Part shown: positions 17,660-27,739 of the stretch, in pieces
Layout: each line of letters opens with the position of its first letter
How positions within the stretch are numbered: the first letter of the stretch is position 1
Source: a virus
Direction: 5' to 3' (one strand)
IMG/VR virus record: IMGVR_UViG_3300050343_000214
Span: 1 to 64,000 of that record
DNA: 64,000 nt
Notes under the pieces: model-generated
Told to the model about the DNA's origin: nothing
The model's input: the letters and a program-made list of their open reading frames with translations, nothing else
Database searches by the model: none
Made by a program: the position numbers and the translations under genes

Positions 17660-20600
17660 GTGCAAATTACTCAAAGATCTCAATTAATTACTTATAATGA
17701 ATCTTCAGATAGTCTTATTAATAGTCTAGCTGGGTATGCCAATGTAGATAAGATCATAACCTTTTTATCGAATGGTCAATCATCTATTTGGAGAAGCGGC
17801 GCTGGTTTGAACGGTTTTTATAGTTTAGTGTCAGCTGAAGGATATTTGATTATATCTAAGTCTTCAGTAACTCTTCCTTATGAGCTTTATCCGTCTGATG
17901 ACGATATTCCAGATAGCGTGATAATTGATCAAAAGTTTCAAATTGCTACATATTGCGGCCCCGACTTTGATCTTGTTAACAATCAGTTTACCACCGCCCC
18001 ACCAACAACAACACCCGCTCCAACAACAGCCCCACCAACAACAACCGCTGCTCCTTCGTCGTGGAGTCAGGTTGGAAGCACTATAAGCAGAGCCAATACT
18101 AGCTTTGCTGTTAGTGTAGACATGACTGAAAGTTATGGCAATAGACGTATTATAGTTGGTGAACGTTATTACAGCGCTTCAGCTGGGGGCGATAACGGTC
18201 GGGTACGAATATATAAAATTAATAGCGACTCAGTAGATGAGCTTAAAACTTTTGATGGCGGTCAAAGTCAGTTTATAGGAGAGAATGTTGCTATATCTGA
18301 AGATGGGTCGAGTGCAGTTTGGGCTATGGGTGGTAATGAATCTTTTAGAAACCTGACAATTGTAGAAAATTTATTTAATAGCAGCGAAAGCACAACTATT
18401 GTTAACAATGTAGTTGACCAATCCAGTACTAACATCATGCTAGACAACGGCATCAATTTGCCCGGAAAAAGATTGTCATACAGAAATGGTAGAGTTATAT
18501 TTGGCGATCCACGAGATAACTCAACCCGAGGCAGTGTCAAGTTATTATCAAAGTCTCAAGGTCAGTGGGGATCGACAAGTGTTGATCCACCTAATGCTGA
18601 TGCTTCAGCTAATAGAAGTCCTTCTGATGTGTTTGGCGCTAACGTCTCTCAAATGACGGGTGGGTTTATTGTATCAGCTCCCAACGCTGACTTCTTAACC
18701 AACTCAACTAACTTTGAAGGCTTTGATGCTGGCGCTGCATACGCCTACGACTACAATCTAAGTACTGTTAGAATTATTGATGACGACAATGAATTAAATG
18801 ATAATTTTGGTAAAATCAATGATTCCAAGGGAGAGTTTGCGGTACTCGGTGGAAACACAGAGATAAGATGCTATAGAGATCTTAGGGGTGCTGCGGCATC
18901 TTCACAGCTGCAAACATATCATCGCGTTAGAGAAATAATAACACTAAATAGCATAAGAAGTCTAGATTCTGATATTTTGGGCAGCGACTCTATTTCATTT
19001 GCAGATGCTTGCATAAGCTCTACTGGGGAAACGTTGGGGGTCTTGGTTTTCAATTCTTCTCAGCGAAGACTTACTGGGTACATATATAAAGCATCTGGTG
19101 GTAGTAGAAACCCTTATGATAATAGCGCCACATGGACTTTTGATAGAAAAATTTATGATCAAGATCAAATTGAGTATAATGAACCTGCTTTTAATATCAA
19201 GTGTGATGGTAGCGGTGCGTATGTAGTCATCTCCGCTGGCGAAGCTGCGATCAGCTCTCCAGATGATAAAACTGGATACCTTTATGTTTATAGAGATAGT
19301 TCTTTCGAGCCTGAAATTAGAATTAGGCGAAAAGCTAGCGATGGATCTACTAGCACATCGTATTACGAAAGTGCGAACTCTCACATTTACGCCAAAGTTT
19401 CAAAAGTAACTAACGACACAACACTTACTTTTGCAGGTGCTATAGCAACTACTGGTGGAGCCGTTACGTACCAGTGGCAGAAGAGAAATACGTCAGGCTC
19501 TTGGTATAACATTGATGGTGCTAATGGTGCAACACTAACGCCAGACTCTTCGTATAGTAACAATAACTCTCTTTACAGAGTACAGCTGACTGCCAACAAT
19601 TGTGAGCCTACTTTTAGTGATATAATTAGGCTGGAACTAAATCCTCTCTACTTGGTTGGCACAAGTATTACGGATTCTCTTTCTTCTGCTAATATACTCA
19701 CCGGGGCTGTTCAGCTAAGTTTAACTGGGGCTGACGGGACTAGAGCTTTGAAGAGAACTACGAACCGCAATCTTGTTCATGCTAACACTAATGCTACTTC
19801 CAATAATGCTTCGTCTCCTCATAGAATTTTAACACAAGCTATGTCTTTGGAGATAGATGAAACCATTTTGCATGAAGATTATAAAAATATCGTCACCAAG
19901 CCATACCTTAGCGTTCCGTTGGTTGATAACATAGATGCCTCCGTAGAGTGTCCTCGACGAGTTACGAATGGTTCTCAGTTGGTAGATAGCCTTGAGTATA
20001 ACTATGCTTTATCTGTCAAGGTTGATAATTCTAGTATGGGCGATGAACATTTCTTAGTTCAAAGTCAAATTTCTCCACCAAGATTACCTTTTTTCCAACT
20101 AGTAGCAGGAGCGGATACTGGAGGCGAAGGTTTTTCTAAATCAGCTACTGAGCGGTCTAATTCAGAGTTCTATGTTCTTACTAAGCCTTCTCACAATAAT
20201 AATGCAGGTAAAGTTGCTATCAGTCAGATGTTGGCATTGCAACAGCACCGTTTACATGGCACTGTAGGAAATATTCCCGCAGCTGTAGCCGCCTGTAATG
20301 TAAATACTGCTACTGTTTACTTACCCGGTGGTGAACCATATATTGGAACATATAATGGTGTACAAAATCAAGGCAATGCAACTACCGTTAATAAACAGAT
20401 AAAAGTAAATAACTCTACTCAACCTTTTAATAGTTACGGCGCATTTCCAATTACGTCTGAAGACGCGCTAGGCTATACTGTAAGCTTTAACTTGACAAGT
20501 GAAAATGCAGACTTCTCCAGTGACCTTACAGCTGCATATGAAAATTTACATTCTAATAATGCTTTCAGACAAGTTCATACTTTAGTTTCTAATAATAGTC

Positions 20601-20947
20601 AAGACGTTTTTGGTAAAAGTGTTGCATTCTGTAACATGGGTAAGGTATTAGCTATTGGAGCGCCAAGGGTAGACGCAACTGCAAGTGTAATTAAGAATAC
20701 ATATATATTTGAATCAGATTATAACTCTTATGGTGACATTAATTTCCATGCTTCAACAAAGATGCAATCAGATGATCCTCATTTTGGAAAATATGTTTCT
20801 TGTTTGACTGTTGGTTCTAGAAGCTACGTCGCTGTAGCTGGAAACTCAGAGCTACGAATTGCTATTAAAGACTATTCTCTGTTTGGTAACAATGCTTGGA
20901 ACACTGTTGTCTCTGACCTAAACGGCTATGGCTCACACAGGCATTGA
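17660..20947 (+). CDS. Giant fibre protein, N-terminal part: wedge module, linker, propeller, Ig-like domain
   Basis: The GTG start follows AAAGG by 9 bases; an ATG five bases earlier opens only a 10-codon frame. Residues 3-75 are the shared module (KIITFLSNGQSSIW...GYLIISKSSVTLPYELYP). Residues 110-133 are a TTAPPTTTPAPTT-type linker. Then FG-GAP-like propeller blades follow (FGANVSQMTGGFIVSAPN, TGYLYVYRDSS). Around residues 590-660 an Ig-like fold is likely (VTYQWQKRNTSGSWYNI... SLYRVQLTANN). More blades follow near the end (FGKSVAFCNMGKVLAIGAP). The frame stops at SHRH, but the protein continues in other frames through 20943-21069 and into the segment at 21118. The whole gene is thus about 17660-23193, roughly 1,840 residues. 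Confidence 0.62.
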   Translation: MQITQRSQLITYNESSDSLINSLAGYANVDKIITFLSNGQSSIWRSGAGLNGFYSLVSAEGYLIISKSSVTLPYELYPSDDDIPDSVIIDQKFQIATYCGPDFDLVNNQFTTAPPTTTPAPTTAPPTTTAAPSSWSQVGSTISRANTSFAVSVDMTESYGNRRIIVGERYYSASAGGDNGRVRIYKINSDSVDELKTFDGGQSQFIGENVAISEDGSSAVWAMGGNESFRNLTIVENLFNSSESTTIVNNVVDQSSTNIMLDNGINLPGKRLSYRNGRVIFGDPRDNSTRGSVKLLSKSQGQWGSTSVDPPNADASANRSPSDVFGANVSQMTGGFIVSAPNADFLTNSTNFEGFDAGAAYAYDYNLSTVRIIDDDNELNDNFGKINDSKGEFAVLGGNTEIRCYRDLRGAAASSQLQTYHRVREIITLNSIRSLDSDILGSDSISFADACISSTGETLGVLVFNSSQRRLTGYIYKASGGSRNPYDNSATWTFDRKIYDQDQIEYNEPAFNIKCDGSGAYVVISAGEAAISSPDDKTGYLYVYRDSSFEPEIRIRRKASDGSTSTSYYESANSHIYAKVSKVTNDTTLTFAGAIATTGGAVTYQWQKRNTSGSWYNIDGANGATLTPDSSYSNNNSLYRVQLTANNCEPTFSDIIRLELNPLYLVGTSITDSLSSANILTGAVQLSLTGADGTRALKRTTNRNLVHANTNATSNNASSPHRILTQAMSLEIDETILHEDYKNIVTKPYLSVPLVDNIDASVECPRRVTNGSQLVDSLEYNYALSVKVDNSSMGDEHFLVQSQISPPRLPFFQLVAGADTGGEGFSKSATERSNSEFYVLTKPSHNNNAGKVAISQMLALQQHRLHGTVGNIPAAVAACNVNTATVYLPGGEPYIGTYNGVQNQGNATTVNKQIKVNNSTQPFNSYGAFPITSEDALGYTVSFNLTSENADFSSDLTAAYENLHSNNAFRQVHTLVSNNSQDVFGKSVAFCNMGKVLAIGAPRVDATASVIKNTYIFESDYNSYGDINFHASTKMQSDDPHFGKYVSCLTVGSRSYVAVAGNSELRIAIKDYSLFGNNAWNTVVSDLNGYGSHRH

Positions 20948-21117
20948 TCTCACTCTTGCTGGAGAGTTTGATAGCTTGTTTGGAACTTCATCTGGCGATG
21001 CTAATAATGAAAATTTAAAAGTTTATTTGTACGGGACAGACAAGCAGGGGGCGTACCAGATGTTTTGATATCACTAGCTTTAAGAGCGCTGGAAGTTCAA
21101 GCCTAGCCTCCGAAAAC
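20943..21117 (+). pseudogene. Bridge between two halves of the giant fibre gene, broken by two indels
   Basis: One frame reads IDLTLAGEFDSLFGTSSGD...YGTDKQGAYQMF and stops at 21066-21068. Dropping one T from the TTTT run at about 21063 would join it to DITSFKSAGSS...ENV and the downstream part. The upstream junction near 20941 needs one base removed or two added. The amino acid flow across both joins is smooth. Confidence 0.55.
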
Positions 21118-23193
21118 GTGGTTGGAGATGTAATTCCTGCAAAGCCTTATGGCGCTGGCGCTGGAAGTACAGTAAAAGCATCTACCTACTATGATCACAT
21201 AAACAATAAATTTGTAAATAGAATTATACGAACCGCAGTGTCTAATACCACTTCTGTTTACTTTGAAGATTCTAACAATCCTTCTTTGGGAGCAAAGAAT
21301 GGTCTAGTTTCTGTGTACGATTTTGATAGCGTTCAAAACAAGTGGGTCCAATATCTGCCAGACATCTCTGACTCTAGCCTTACTGCTGACAAGCAGTTTG
21401 GTACAAATAATGGTAGAAATCTTGGCAGATCCGTCGCGCATCATTATCATACATCTAGAGTGTCCGATCAAACCACAGATGATTTTGTTCGCTACAGTAT
21501 TCTCGCTACTTCCTTAAATTCAGATACATCTGGAATAAGCGCTATGCGTAGAGTCACAGACAAATTAGTTACTACGACCCCAGCGCCCACCACGACTCCA
21601 GCGCCGACTACTATCCCGCCAGAACCTTCTGCGGACATACCTAGATATACTAATACGGCTGGTATGGTCCCTGTAAACTATGCTTCTGACAACATTGGCC
21701 CTCCTGTTTACGATAATAATATTTCTTCTTCAGAAACTCCTAACGATTTAATGCACTTGCCATTATCTTCTATTGTTACATCTGAGGATGGTTACACATC
21801 TGTCATGTGGGACGATAGGTCTAACTATGTAAATATTGATGACAGGAGGACGTATATACTCACTGGATTTCCGAACATTACAGAATATGAGCCAGCTAAT
21901 ATCCAATCTTCTATAGATCCTATTTCTGATGAGTATGAAGTACATACTGAACTGACGGTTGATAGTAACCATAAGAGGAGGGTAGTTGATTGCGCTGTTT
22001 CTGATGGCGGTGAACACATTGCAGTCACTATAGCTCAAACTCCTGCTGGTAAGTCTGCTGGCTTGGAAAAATCTTATGTTTTACTTTATCAAAGAAATCA
22101 AGAAAAACTTGGGGATGGAGCTGATACAGCTCAATTATTAAACAAATTTGTTTATTCTTTACTTAAAACTGCCACACAGTCTATAAACAATTCTTTAGAC
22201 ACAAGTGGGCAAAATCAATCTAATTACATAGATGGTGTAGATTTTAGTGAATACTCATTAGGATACAAAGATGCTCCTACTCCCGGTGAAACAAACCTTA
22301 ACTATCAGAACCGAAGACACAACAGACATAAAGTGATTTGTGTGCTTGTATCTAAACCTTTAAATGATTCTTCTGGGAATTCCTCTACAGCTATGTCTGC
22401 TTACTTGTTTGGCCTTAAGCTTGCTAATCAAGCTTTGACATATCGTGTTCCGGCGGGCTTGGTGGATGGTAAGGATGACGCACAGCAGCTTTATAAGGTT
22501 GACATTCCATATAATAGACTCATGGATGAATCTCTGTTTATAAATGGATCAAGTAGAAACGATTTCATTAGAACTGCTCGCCAACAATCTATGCATATAC
22601 CTAGAATTGTAGATAGGTATTTTGTTAAGAATGATGATGGTGATAGATATGCTCCAGATGATCGAATGTCTGCTGTGGCAGCGCCAACTGGTTACGATGC
22701 TATGGATACGGTCTCAAATGTCATTGGTGATTATACTCATCAAAAATACGACATATATATTTACAGGCTTAATAGGTCTCAACCCGGAACTAACGTTTTT
22801 AATACTCATCACTACGATGTGTTGTCTTGTATAGTTTCTATGAATCAATATGACACAAAGATTCGTACTTATAATACTAATTCTGATACTAGCTTTAAAT
22901 TTAATGGCTCTTCAGTGAATTTTCGTATAAGTCAGACAAATCAGACTGATCAAAACGAAAGCCACCAGTGGAGAACAGGAAAGGTCTCAAGAACTGGCTT
23001 CCTTCCTATTAGCGCAATAGATCAAGAGTATACTGGTAGAAGTGGTCTAACTAGATCAGACTTTGGTGGAGAATCAGACCCTTCAACACCAACTGTTCCT
23101 AATAACAATACTACTGATGCTCCTACTGCAACTACCACCACTGCATACGTAGCGCCGGACAACAACAACAATAATAATGGAGGAGGATATTAA
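21118..23193 (+). CDS. Giant fibre protein, C-terminal part
   Basis: This 691-residue segment has no convincing start of its own; its frame is open upstream to about 21066. It continues the propeller-like pattern (GLVSVYDFDSVQNKWVQYL, LGRSVAHHYH), then carries TTTPAPTTTPAPTTIPPEPS at about 151-170. A long beta domain follows (SEDGYTSVMWDDRSNYV, DGGEHIAVTIAQTPAG). It ends with a low-complexity tail rich in Thr, Ala, Asn and Gly (TTTTAYVAPDNNNNNNGGGY). It is best read as the second half of the gene starting at 17660. GGAGGAGG in its last codons serves as the ribosome site of the next gene, whose ATG overlaps the stop by one base. Confidence 0.6.
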   Translation: MVGDVIPAKPYGAGAGSTVKASTYYDHINNKFVNRIIRTAVSNTTSVYFEDSNNPSLGAKNGLVSVYDFDSVQNKWVQYLPDISDSSLTADKQFGTNNGRNLGRSVAHHYHTSRVSDQTTDDFVRYSILATSLNSDTSGISAMRRVTDKLVTTTPAPTTTPAPTTIPPEPSADIPRYTNTAGMVPVNYASDNIGPPVYDNNISSSETPNDLMHLPLSSIVTSEDGYTSVMWDDRSNYVNIDDRRTYILTGFPNITEYEPANIQSSIDPISDEYEVHTELTVDSNHKRRVVDCAVSDGGEHIAVTIAQTPAGKSAGLEKSYVLLYQRNQEKLGDGADTAQLLNKFVYSLLKTATQSINNSLDTSGQNQSNYIDGVDFSEYSLGYKDAPTPGETNLNYQNRRHNRHKVICVLVSKPLNDSSGNSSTAMSAYLFGLKLANQALTYRVPAGLVDGKDDAQQLYKVDIPYNRLMDESLFINGSSRNDFIRTARQQSMHIPRIVDRYFVKNDDGDRYAPDDRMSAVAAPTGYDAMDTVSNVIGDYTHQKYDIYIYRLNRSQPGTNVFNTHHYDVLSCIVSMNQYDTKIRTYNTNSDTSFKFNGSSVNFRISQTNQTDQNESHQWRTGKVSRTGFLPISAIDQEYTGRSGLTRSDFGGESDPSTPTVPNNNTTDAPTATTTTAYVAPDNNNNNNGGGY

Positions 23194-26100
23194 TGCCTAC
23201 GCCAAAAAGCAATTTGATCAAAATAGTTAAGCTATCCGAGAATGCTTCTATACTTGAGCAGAAAAGCACTATTGCTACAGATAGGGGACATCAGTATAAC
23301 ATGCATGTTTCTAATGATGGCGCTAGACTTTTAACCCAAGATGCTCCCCAATCTCTTCAAGACCAAGGCGCTAGTGATTGGAGCGGTGGAGGATTTAACG
23401 ATTGGTATAATAAATTAAATTCAACGTCTTGGGATCAACCAAAATCTGATTTGCGAGAGTTTTATAATACTACTCAGAACGTTTATGGATATGCTGCTAT
23501 AGATAATACCAAACAAGTTTTCGCTGAACAAGTAGTTAATTCACATTCTAATTCTACAATTGATATAAGCAACAGCGCCATTACTTGTCTTGACAAATCA
23601 GACCCTGTTGTTTCTACTCCGGTTATTAGACTAGGGCCACTAAGCACTTCGGACCAATTAAGCGATGTACATGGTTTTATGCATCGTGAACCACTTAAGT
23701 CAGGCAGCGATTATGAGTCGGCATTTGAGCATGTGTACAACTATTCCTCTGTTACTGACGCGCAGTTAGATAGATGGCGCTTACACGTACCTGCTGTGGG
23801 TGGCGGCGCCGTAAGAAGTCAATTTGACCGCTCTTCAGGTTTGGTTATAGAAGAAGGATCATCTACAATCGGCTTAGAAGAACATGAAACAGCATTTGAC
23901 TTTTCAGAAGAACGGCTAGGTTCAAGATCAACTCAATCATTACCAAGCGATCTCATGGTTCTTCACAATTATCATTTAAAATCTGATAGAGATTCTGTTA
24001 GCACCCCCACCGCCACCGATACGGCTGGACGCATCCATTTGCCAGATTTTGAAGAAAATACCAACAAGACAGGGTATGACGATGGCGCTGCGATGCTTGG
24101 AGAATTCTCAATAGCACGAAGTCGATACTGCGATCCTGCATCCAACGGCGGGAATACATTTTTAGATTTTTCTGTTAGCCTTCGACTACAGAGTGTTACT
24201 CAGTCCGCAGGAGTACCTGCCATGAGAGACATATACTGTTATAGCACTCCGTTTTCAACCTTTGGATATGGGTTCTATGAATTTCCAAACTCGCCCACGA
24301 ACAATTATGTCACCACCCATGATATGAAATTTTCTAAAATACAACCTGCGTACATGAGATTTGGAGGGATATCCCTAAGATCTTCTACTGGTGATATTAA
24401 TAAAATGGATCAAGTAGTTTTAAAATCTAATGAATGTATATCATTAGCTGGTTCTAGTGTTGGCACTAATGGCCTTTCTTATAATAATTCTGATGTTGCA
24501 GATATAGTTATATCAATTCCAGAAATGTCAACAGAAAAATGGTATTTCCTTCACGTATTTTCTGATGTAGAAAAACTTACCGTTGCTATAGACGGAGAAG
24601 TTGTTGCCACTAGAGAGCATGAAACTTCCTTAACTTCACAACATATCTATACTGTTGGCGATTCTGCAAGTGCGGCAAAGTACTCTAAAGATCCCAACGC
24701 ATACCGACCATACATAAACTACAGTAATACGCGGGCTAATGTTATGGGACTAACACCTAGTCATGGCTGTCCTCCTGTTGCAGCTGGTAGATCCCTTTTT
24801 GCTAAATATCCCATTCAAAATGATTACAATACTTACGACGTTACTACCCATCAGTTAGTAATTTTTACCACCAGTGCAACACCTAGATTTATTTATAACG
24901 AGCGTCCCGACGAAATATTTCTTATGAAAAATTTAGCTCCACACTTGTCGGACCCTAATAAGATAAGTACGAGTTTGTTGAGTGCCATAGGGAATATTAT
25001 TCCTCACTTTAAAACACTAACACCTGCAACACTTGGTCTTTCCTTGCGGTTTTCGACTAATTCTACTGCGGCGTCTGCTATGAACATCTGGACCGGACGA
25101 GACAGCATGGTTCTCAACAAATCTGAAGCTTGGTTGCTACATGCTGATCATGATTCTATAACGGACTACCTATCTTGGGATCAACCATCATACGCCTTTG
25201 GCAGGTCCAATACATCAGAAAAGATGCTAGAACATGATCCGGGTAAAGCTGGTATAAATTCTCTCTTGTCTGTTTATTCGTCTAGCTGGAACGGATTGTT
25301 AAACTATAATGATTCACACAACGCAACCTATGGTTCTTCACGACATTATATACATTCAACGGTTGATATTAGTACAAACACCACCACCAGCCGAATGCGT
25401 CAAGATTCTAGCGAGCAAATGCTGTACGGCATATCTCCAACTCATTTAATAATAGCTCCAAATAGAAGGTATGGTCAAGCTGTTATAATGTCTAATGAAA
25501 AAAACCAAACTGTTTTCTATACTCCTTTTTGTGGACACATGCATTCTTTTAGTTTATCAAGATTAGATGGTCGAAAGATTATTAACAGTAAGGAGTTCGC
25601 TAAAGCTAAACATGCACATTTCTCTAAGATGAATGATACAAGAAAAAAGAACAACAGTTTCTTTGCTACTGATTCAGAAAATTTAAAAGATCGAGTGAAT
25701 TTATATGGAAGCACTAAGCCAACGCAGGAAGGTCTTTGGCCTACAACCGACAGCAGCTTTTCTAGCACTACCGCTATAGAAGATTATGTAAATACTGGAT
25801 CTGATCTTTCTAGTAACCAAGCATTCCATGTTGGAGAAGCGCCAATAGTGGGTGATAGAAGCAGAACCCAATTCAATAAACACAACTCCCTATCAGATGG
25901 CAATGTTAGATATTACACAGAGCAATATGTTTCGACAGACTATAATAGTGATTTGAATGATTTAATAGTTGCTCCTTTTTCAGACTACAAAACGGCTACT
26001 ACAGATAACATTGTTACTCAAGGCGTGAGACATGATGTGTTTTTTAATTACAAGAAAACCGCCCTTTCTTCTATGTACAGTGTTGGCGTTGTTGGGGCAG

Positions 26101-26231
26101 ATAATTTTGGTCAAGCAGGAGTTGGTTCCTCAGAACACGCTCTTGGGGATACTGGAATATATAATTCTGTAACGTCTGTTGGCAAAAACAATTATGGACA
26201 GCTGGGTGACGGTTCTACAAGCACAACTTAA
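23193..26231 (+). CDS. Large fibre-block protein ending in two RCC1 blades
   Basis: The 1,012-residue protein is translated from a very strong GGAGGAGG site. Most of it matches no family I recognise. Around residues 445-480 a stretch with EKWYFLHVFSDVEKLTVAI and DGEVVATREHE looks like a concanavalin/LamG-type sandwich. The last 50 residues are unmistakably RCC1-like (YSVGVVGADNFGQAGVG, then TSVGKNNYGQLGDGS). The blade is cut off right after the turn, and its continuation appears at the start of the next gene. This suggests that the two proteins complete one propeller together. Cysteines are few and there is no signal peptide. Likely a virion surface protein. Confidence 0.6.
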   Translation: MPTPKSNLIKIVKLSENASILEQKSTIATDRGHQYNMHVSNDGARLLTQDAPQSLQDQGASDWSGGGFNDWYNKLNSTSWDQPKSDLREFYNTTQNVYGYAAIDNTKQVFAEQVVNSHSNSTIDISNSAITCLDKSDPVVSTPVIRLGPLSTSDQLSDVHGFMHREPLKSGSDYESAFEHVYNYSSVTDAQLDRWRLHVPAVGGGAVRSQFDRSSGLVIEEGSSTIGLEEHETAFDFSEERLGSRSTQSLPSDLMVLHNYHLKSDRDSVSTPTATDTAGRIHLPDFEENTNKTGYDDGAAMLGEFSIARSRYCDPASNGGNTFLDFSVSLRLQSVTQSAGVPAMRDIYCYSTPFSTFGYGFYEFPNSPTNNYVTTHDMKFSKIQPAYMRFGGISLRSSTGDINKMDQVVLKSNECISLAGSSVGTNGLSYNNSDVADIVISIPEMSTEKWYFLHVFSDVEKLTVAIDGEVVATREHETSLTSQHIYTVGDSASAAKYSKDPNAYRPYINYSNTRANVMGLTPSHGCPPVAAGRSLFAKYPIQNDYNTYDVTTHQLVIFTTSATPRFIYNERPDEIFLMKNLAPHLSDPNKISTSLLSAIGNIIPHFKTLTPATLGLSLRFSTNSTAASAMNIWTGRDSMVLNKSEAWLLHADHDSITDYLSWDQPSYAFGRSNTSEKMLEHDPGKAGINSLLSVYSSSWNGLLNYNDSHNATYGSSRHYIHSTVDISTNTTTSRMRQDSSEQMLYGISPTHLIIAPNRRYGQAVIMSNEKNQTVFYTPFCGHMHSFSLSRLDGRKIINSKEFAKAKHAHFSKMNDTRKKNNSFFATDSENLKDRVNLYGSTKPTQEGLWPTTDSSFSSTTAIEDYVNTGSDLSSNQAFHVGEAPIVGDRSRTQFNKHNSLSDGNVRYYTEQYVSTDYNSDLNDLIVAPFSDYKTATTDNIVTQGVRHDVFFNYKKTALSSMYSVGVVGADNFGQAGVGSSEHALGDTGIYNSVTSVGKNNYGQLGDGSTSTT

Positions 26232-26257
26232 TATAAGAATTTAACAAGGAGTTAGAA

Positions 26258-27736
26258 ATGTCTTTAAAAAATGCACTACTTCCAGATAGCGTTGTCGATG
26301 CAGCGTGTGGTAATGATCACTCTTTAGCTGTAACATCTGGTGGCGAATTATATTCTTGGGGTAACAATGGCTTTGGTCAACTAGGTCATGGAGATCGGAC
26401 TCATAGATCAAGCCCTACTAGGGTTGGTTCAAGAACAGATTGGGTCAGAGTTTTTGCTGGTACAAATCATTCTGTAGCTCAAACCTCTGATGGAAAGTTT
26501 TATGGGTTTGGATTAAATGTATCGAAACAACTTGGGGAAGGTCTCAGTACGACAGCTCAATATGTACAGACCCCAGAACTTTTGCTTTCAGAGCCTACCA
26601 ATTTGTCGAGTACAGAAGCTAGTGATTTGCAGACAATGAGGGGAAATATTAACAGTCTCAGCACTAATGTTTTTTGTGGTCCTAATTGCACTATTTTTAT
26701 TACTTCCAGCACTGTATTTTGCAACGCTCTGTACCTCAGTGCTTCGTATAAAAACAACAACGTCTTCTTGTTGGGAGCTAATCCATCTTTTCTTAATAAA
26801 GTTGTTCAATACAGCTTACCACGCGGCATTGGCGCAATACCAGATGGAACTACTGATTATTCTATAAGTGATAACGGAATTTTATTAAATAGATACAATA
26901 TGTTAGCAATGAACGGTATGGTTAGGTTATGGTCAGATCAATCTTGGAGTGGATACAATAATTATTATAAGAGCAGCTCCCTTGCAAACCTTGGTTATAA
27001 TGCTAAGTTGAGTGAGAGATGGTCTTATACATTTGCCTTTGCTAATCATTTTGTTACAAGAGATTTAAGTTACGGTGGAGAAGCGTTTTACGCCAACATG
27101 GCTGACTTCATGGTTGGGACAAACGCGAATTCGGCTAGCAGTCTTACCATAAGTAGAAATTTATTCACTCATGAAAAATCTTCAGATTATACATACGCCG
27201 CTCAAGATGCTTCCGTAAGTTTAGATGATCATACTGTTTTTGCAATAAGTTCTAATAACGATTTGTTGGCTTCAGTAGCACCAAGAAGATTCATATCTTA
27301 TTCAAATTCATATTTCGACACCTACACTAATTATAATTACATCTCCCAATTGGGAGAGGCTCCATCGGGACCAGACAACACGGGGAGCTATCGCATTAGC
27401 CTTATAAACGATGGGGGCAAAAGTAATCCATATTATGTAAGCAATAATCGCCCTGAGAGTTCACCCCTTTTCAATTCTTCTGGAGGAGGCATGGATGGAA
27501 CTGGAGACCTTCAGCCTTATGGCAATGTGAAGTGTAGCACAGTTTTCAACGGTAGAGATAGAATATATGCATTGGATAATAACGGTATTCTTCTTTCTGC
27601 TGGCAAGGATGATAATTATCTTTTAGGTAGAGATGTTTCTACGTCTACTCCAGCTAATGAGCTACACCCTACAGCTATTCGTAATGTAAAAAGAGTCGTA
27701 TCGGGTCGTCACCATTCCCTTTTCCTACAGAACTAA
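26258..27736 (+). CDS. RCC1 propeller protein completing the preceding gene's blade
   Basis: This 492-residue protein starts from AAGGAG six bases upstream of the ATG. It opens directly in mid-blade: VVDAACGNDHSLAVTSGGEL, then YSWGNNGFGQLGHG, WVRVFAGTNHSVAQTSDGK and YGFGLNVSKQLGEG. The middle (about 100-430) is more divergent and includes an insertion. The end closes with LLSAGKDDNYLLGRD and RVVSGRHHSLFLQN. Counting the two blades at the end of the upstream gene gives about six or seven, as expected for a closed propeller. The stop codon is followed, one codon later and in the same frame, by the ATG of the next gene. Confidence 0.65.
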   Translation: MSLKNALLPDSVVDAACGNDHSLAVTSGGELYSWGNNGFGQLGHGDRTHRSSPTRVGSRTDWVRVFAGTNHSVAQTSDGKFYGFGLNVSKQLGEGLSTTAQYVQTPELLLSEPTNLSSTEASDLQTMRGNINSLSTNVFCGPNCTIFITSSTVFCNALYLSASYKNNNVFLLGANPSFLNKVVQYSLPRGIGAIPDGTTDYSISDNGILLNRYNMLAMNGMVRLWSDQSWSGYNNYYKSSSLANLGYNAKLSERWSYTFAFANHFVTRDLSYGGEAFYANMADFMVGTNANSASSLTISRNLFTHEKSSDYTYAAQDASVSLDDHTVFAISSNNDLLASVAPRRFISYSNSYFDTYTNYNYISQLGEAPSGPDNTGSYRISLINDGGKSNPYYVSNNRPESSPLFNSSGGGMDGTGDLQPYGNVKCSTVFNGRDRIYALDNNGILLSAGKDDNYLLGRDVSTSTPANELHPTAIRNVKRVVSGRHHSLFLQN

Positions 27737-27739
27737 AAT

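Noticed and set aside
17655-17687. ATG five bases before the GTG start of the giant fibre gene
   Set aside because: It opens only MLCKLLKDLN and a stop. The GTG frame carries the shared wedge module from its first residues.
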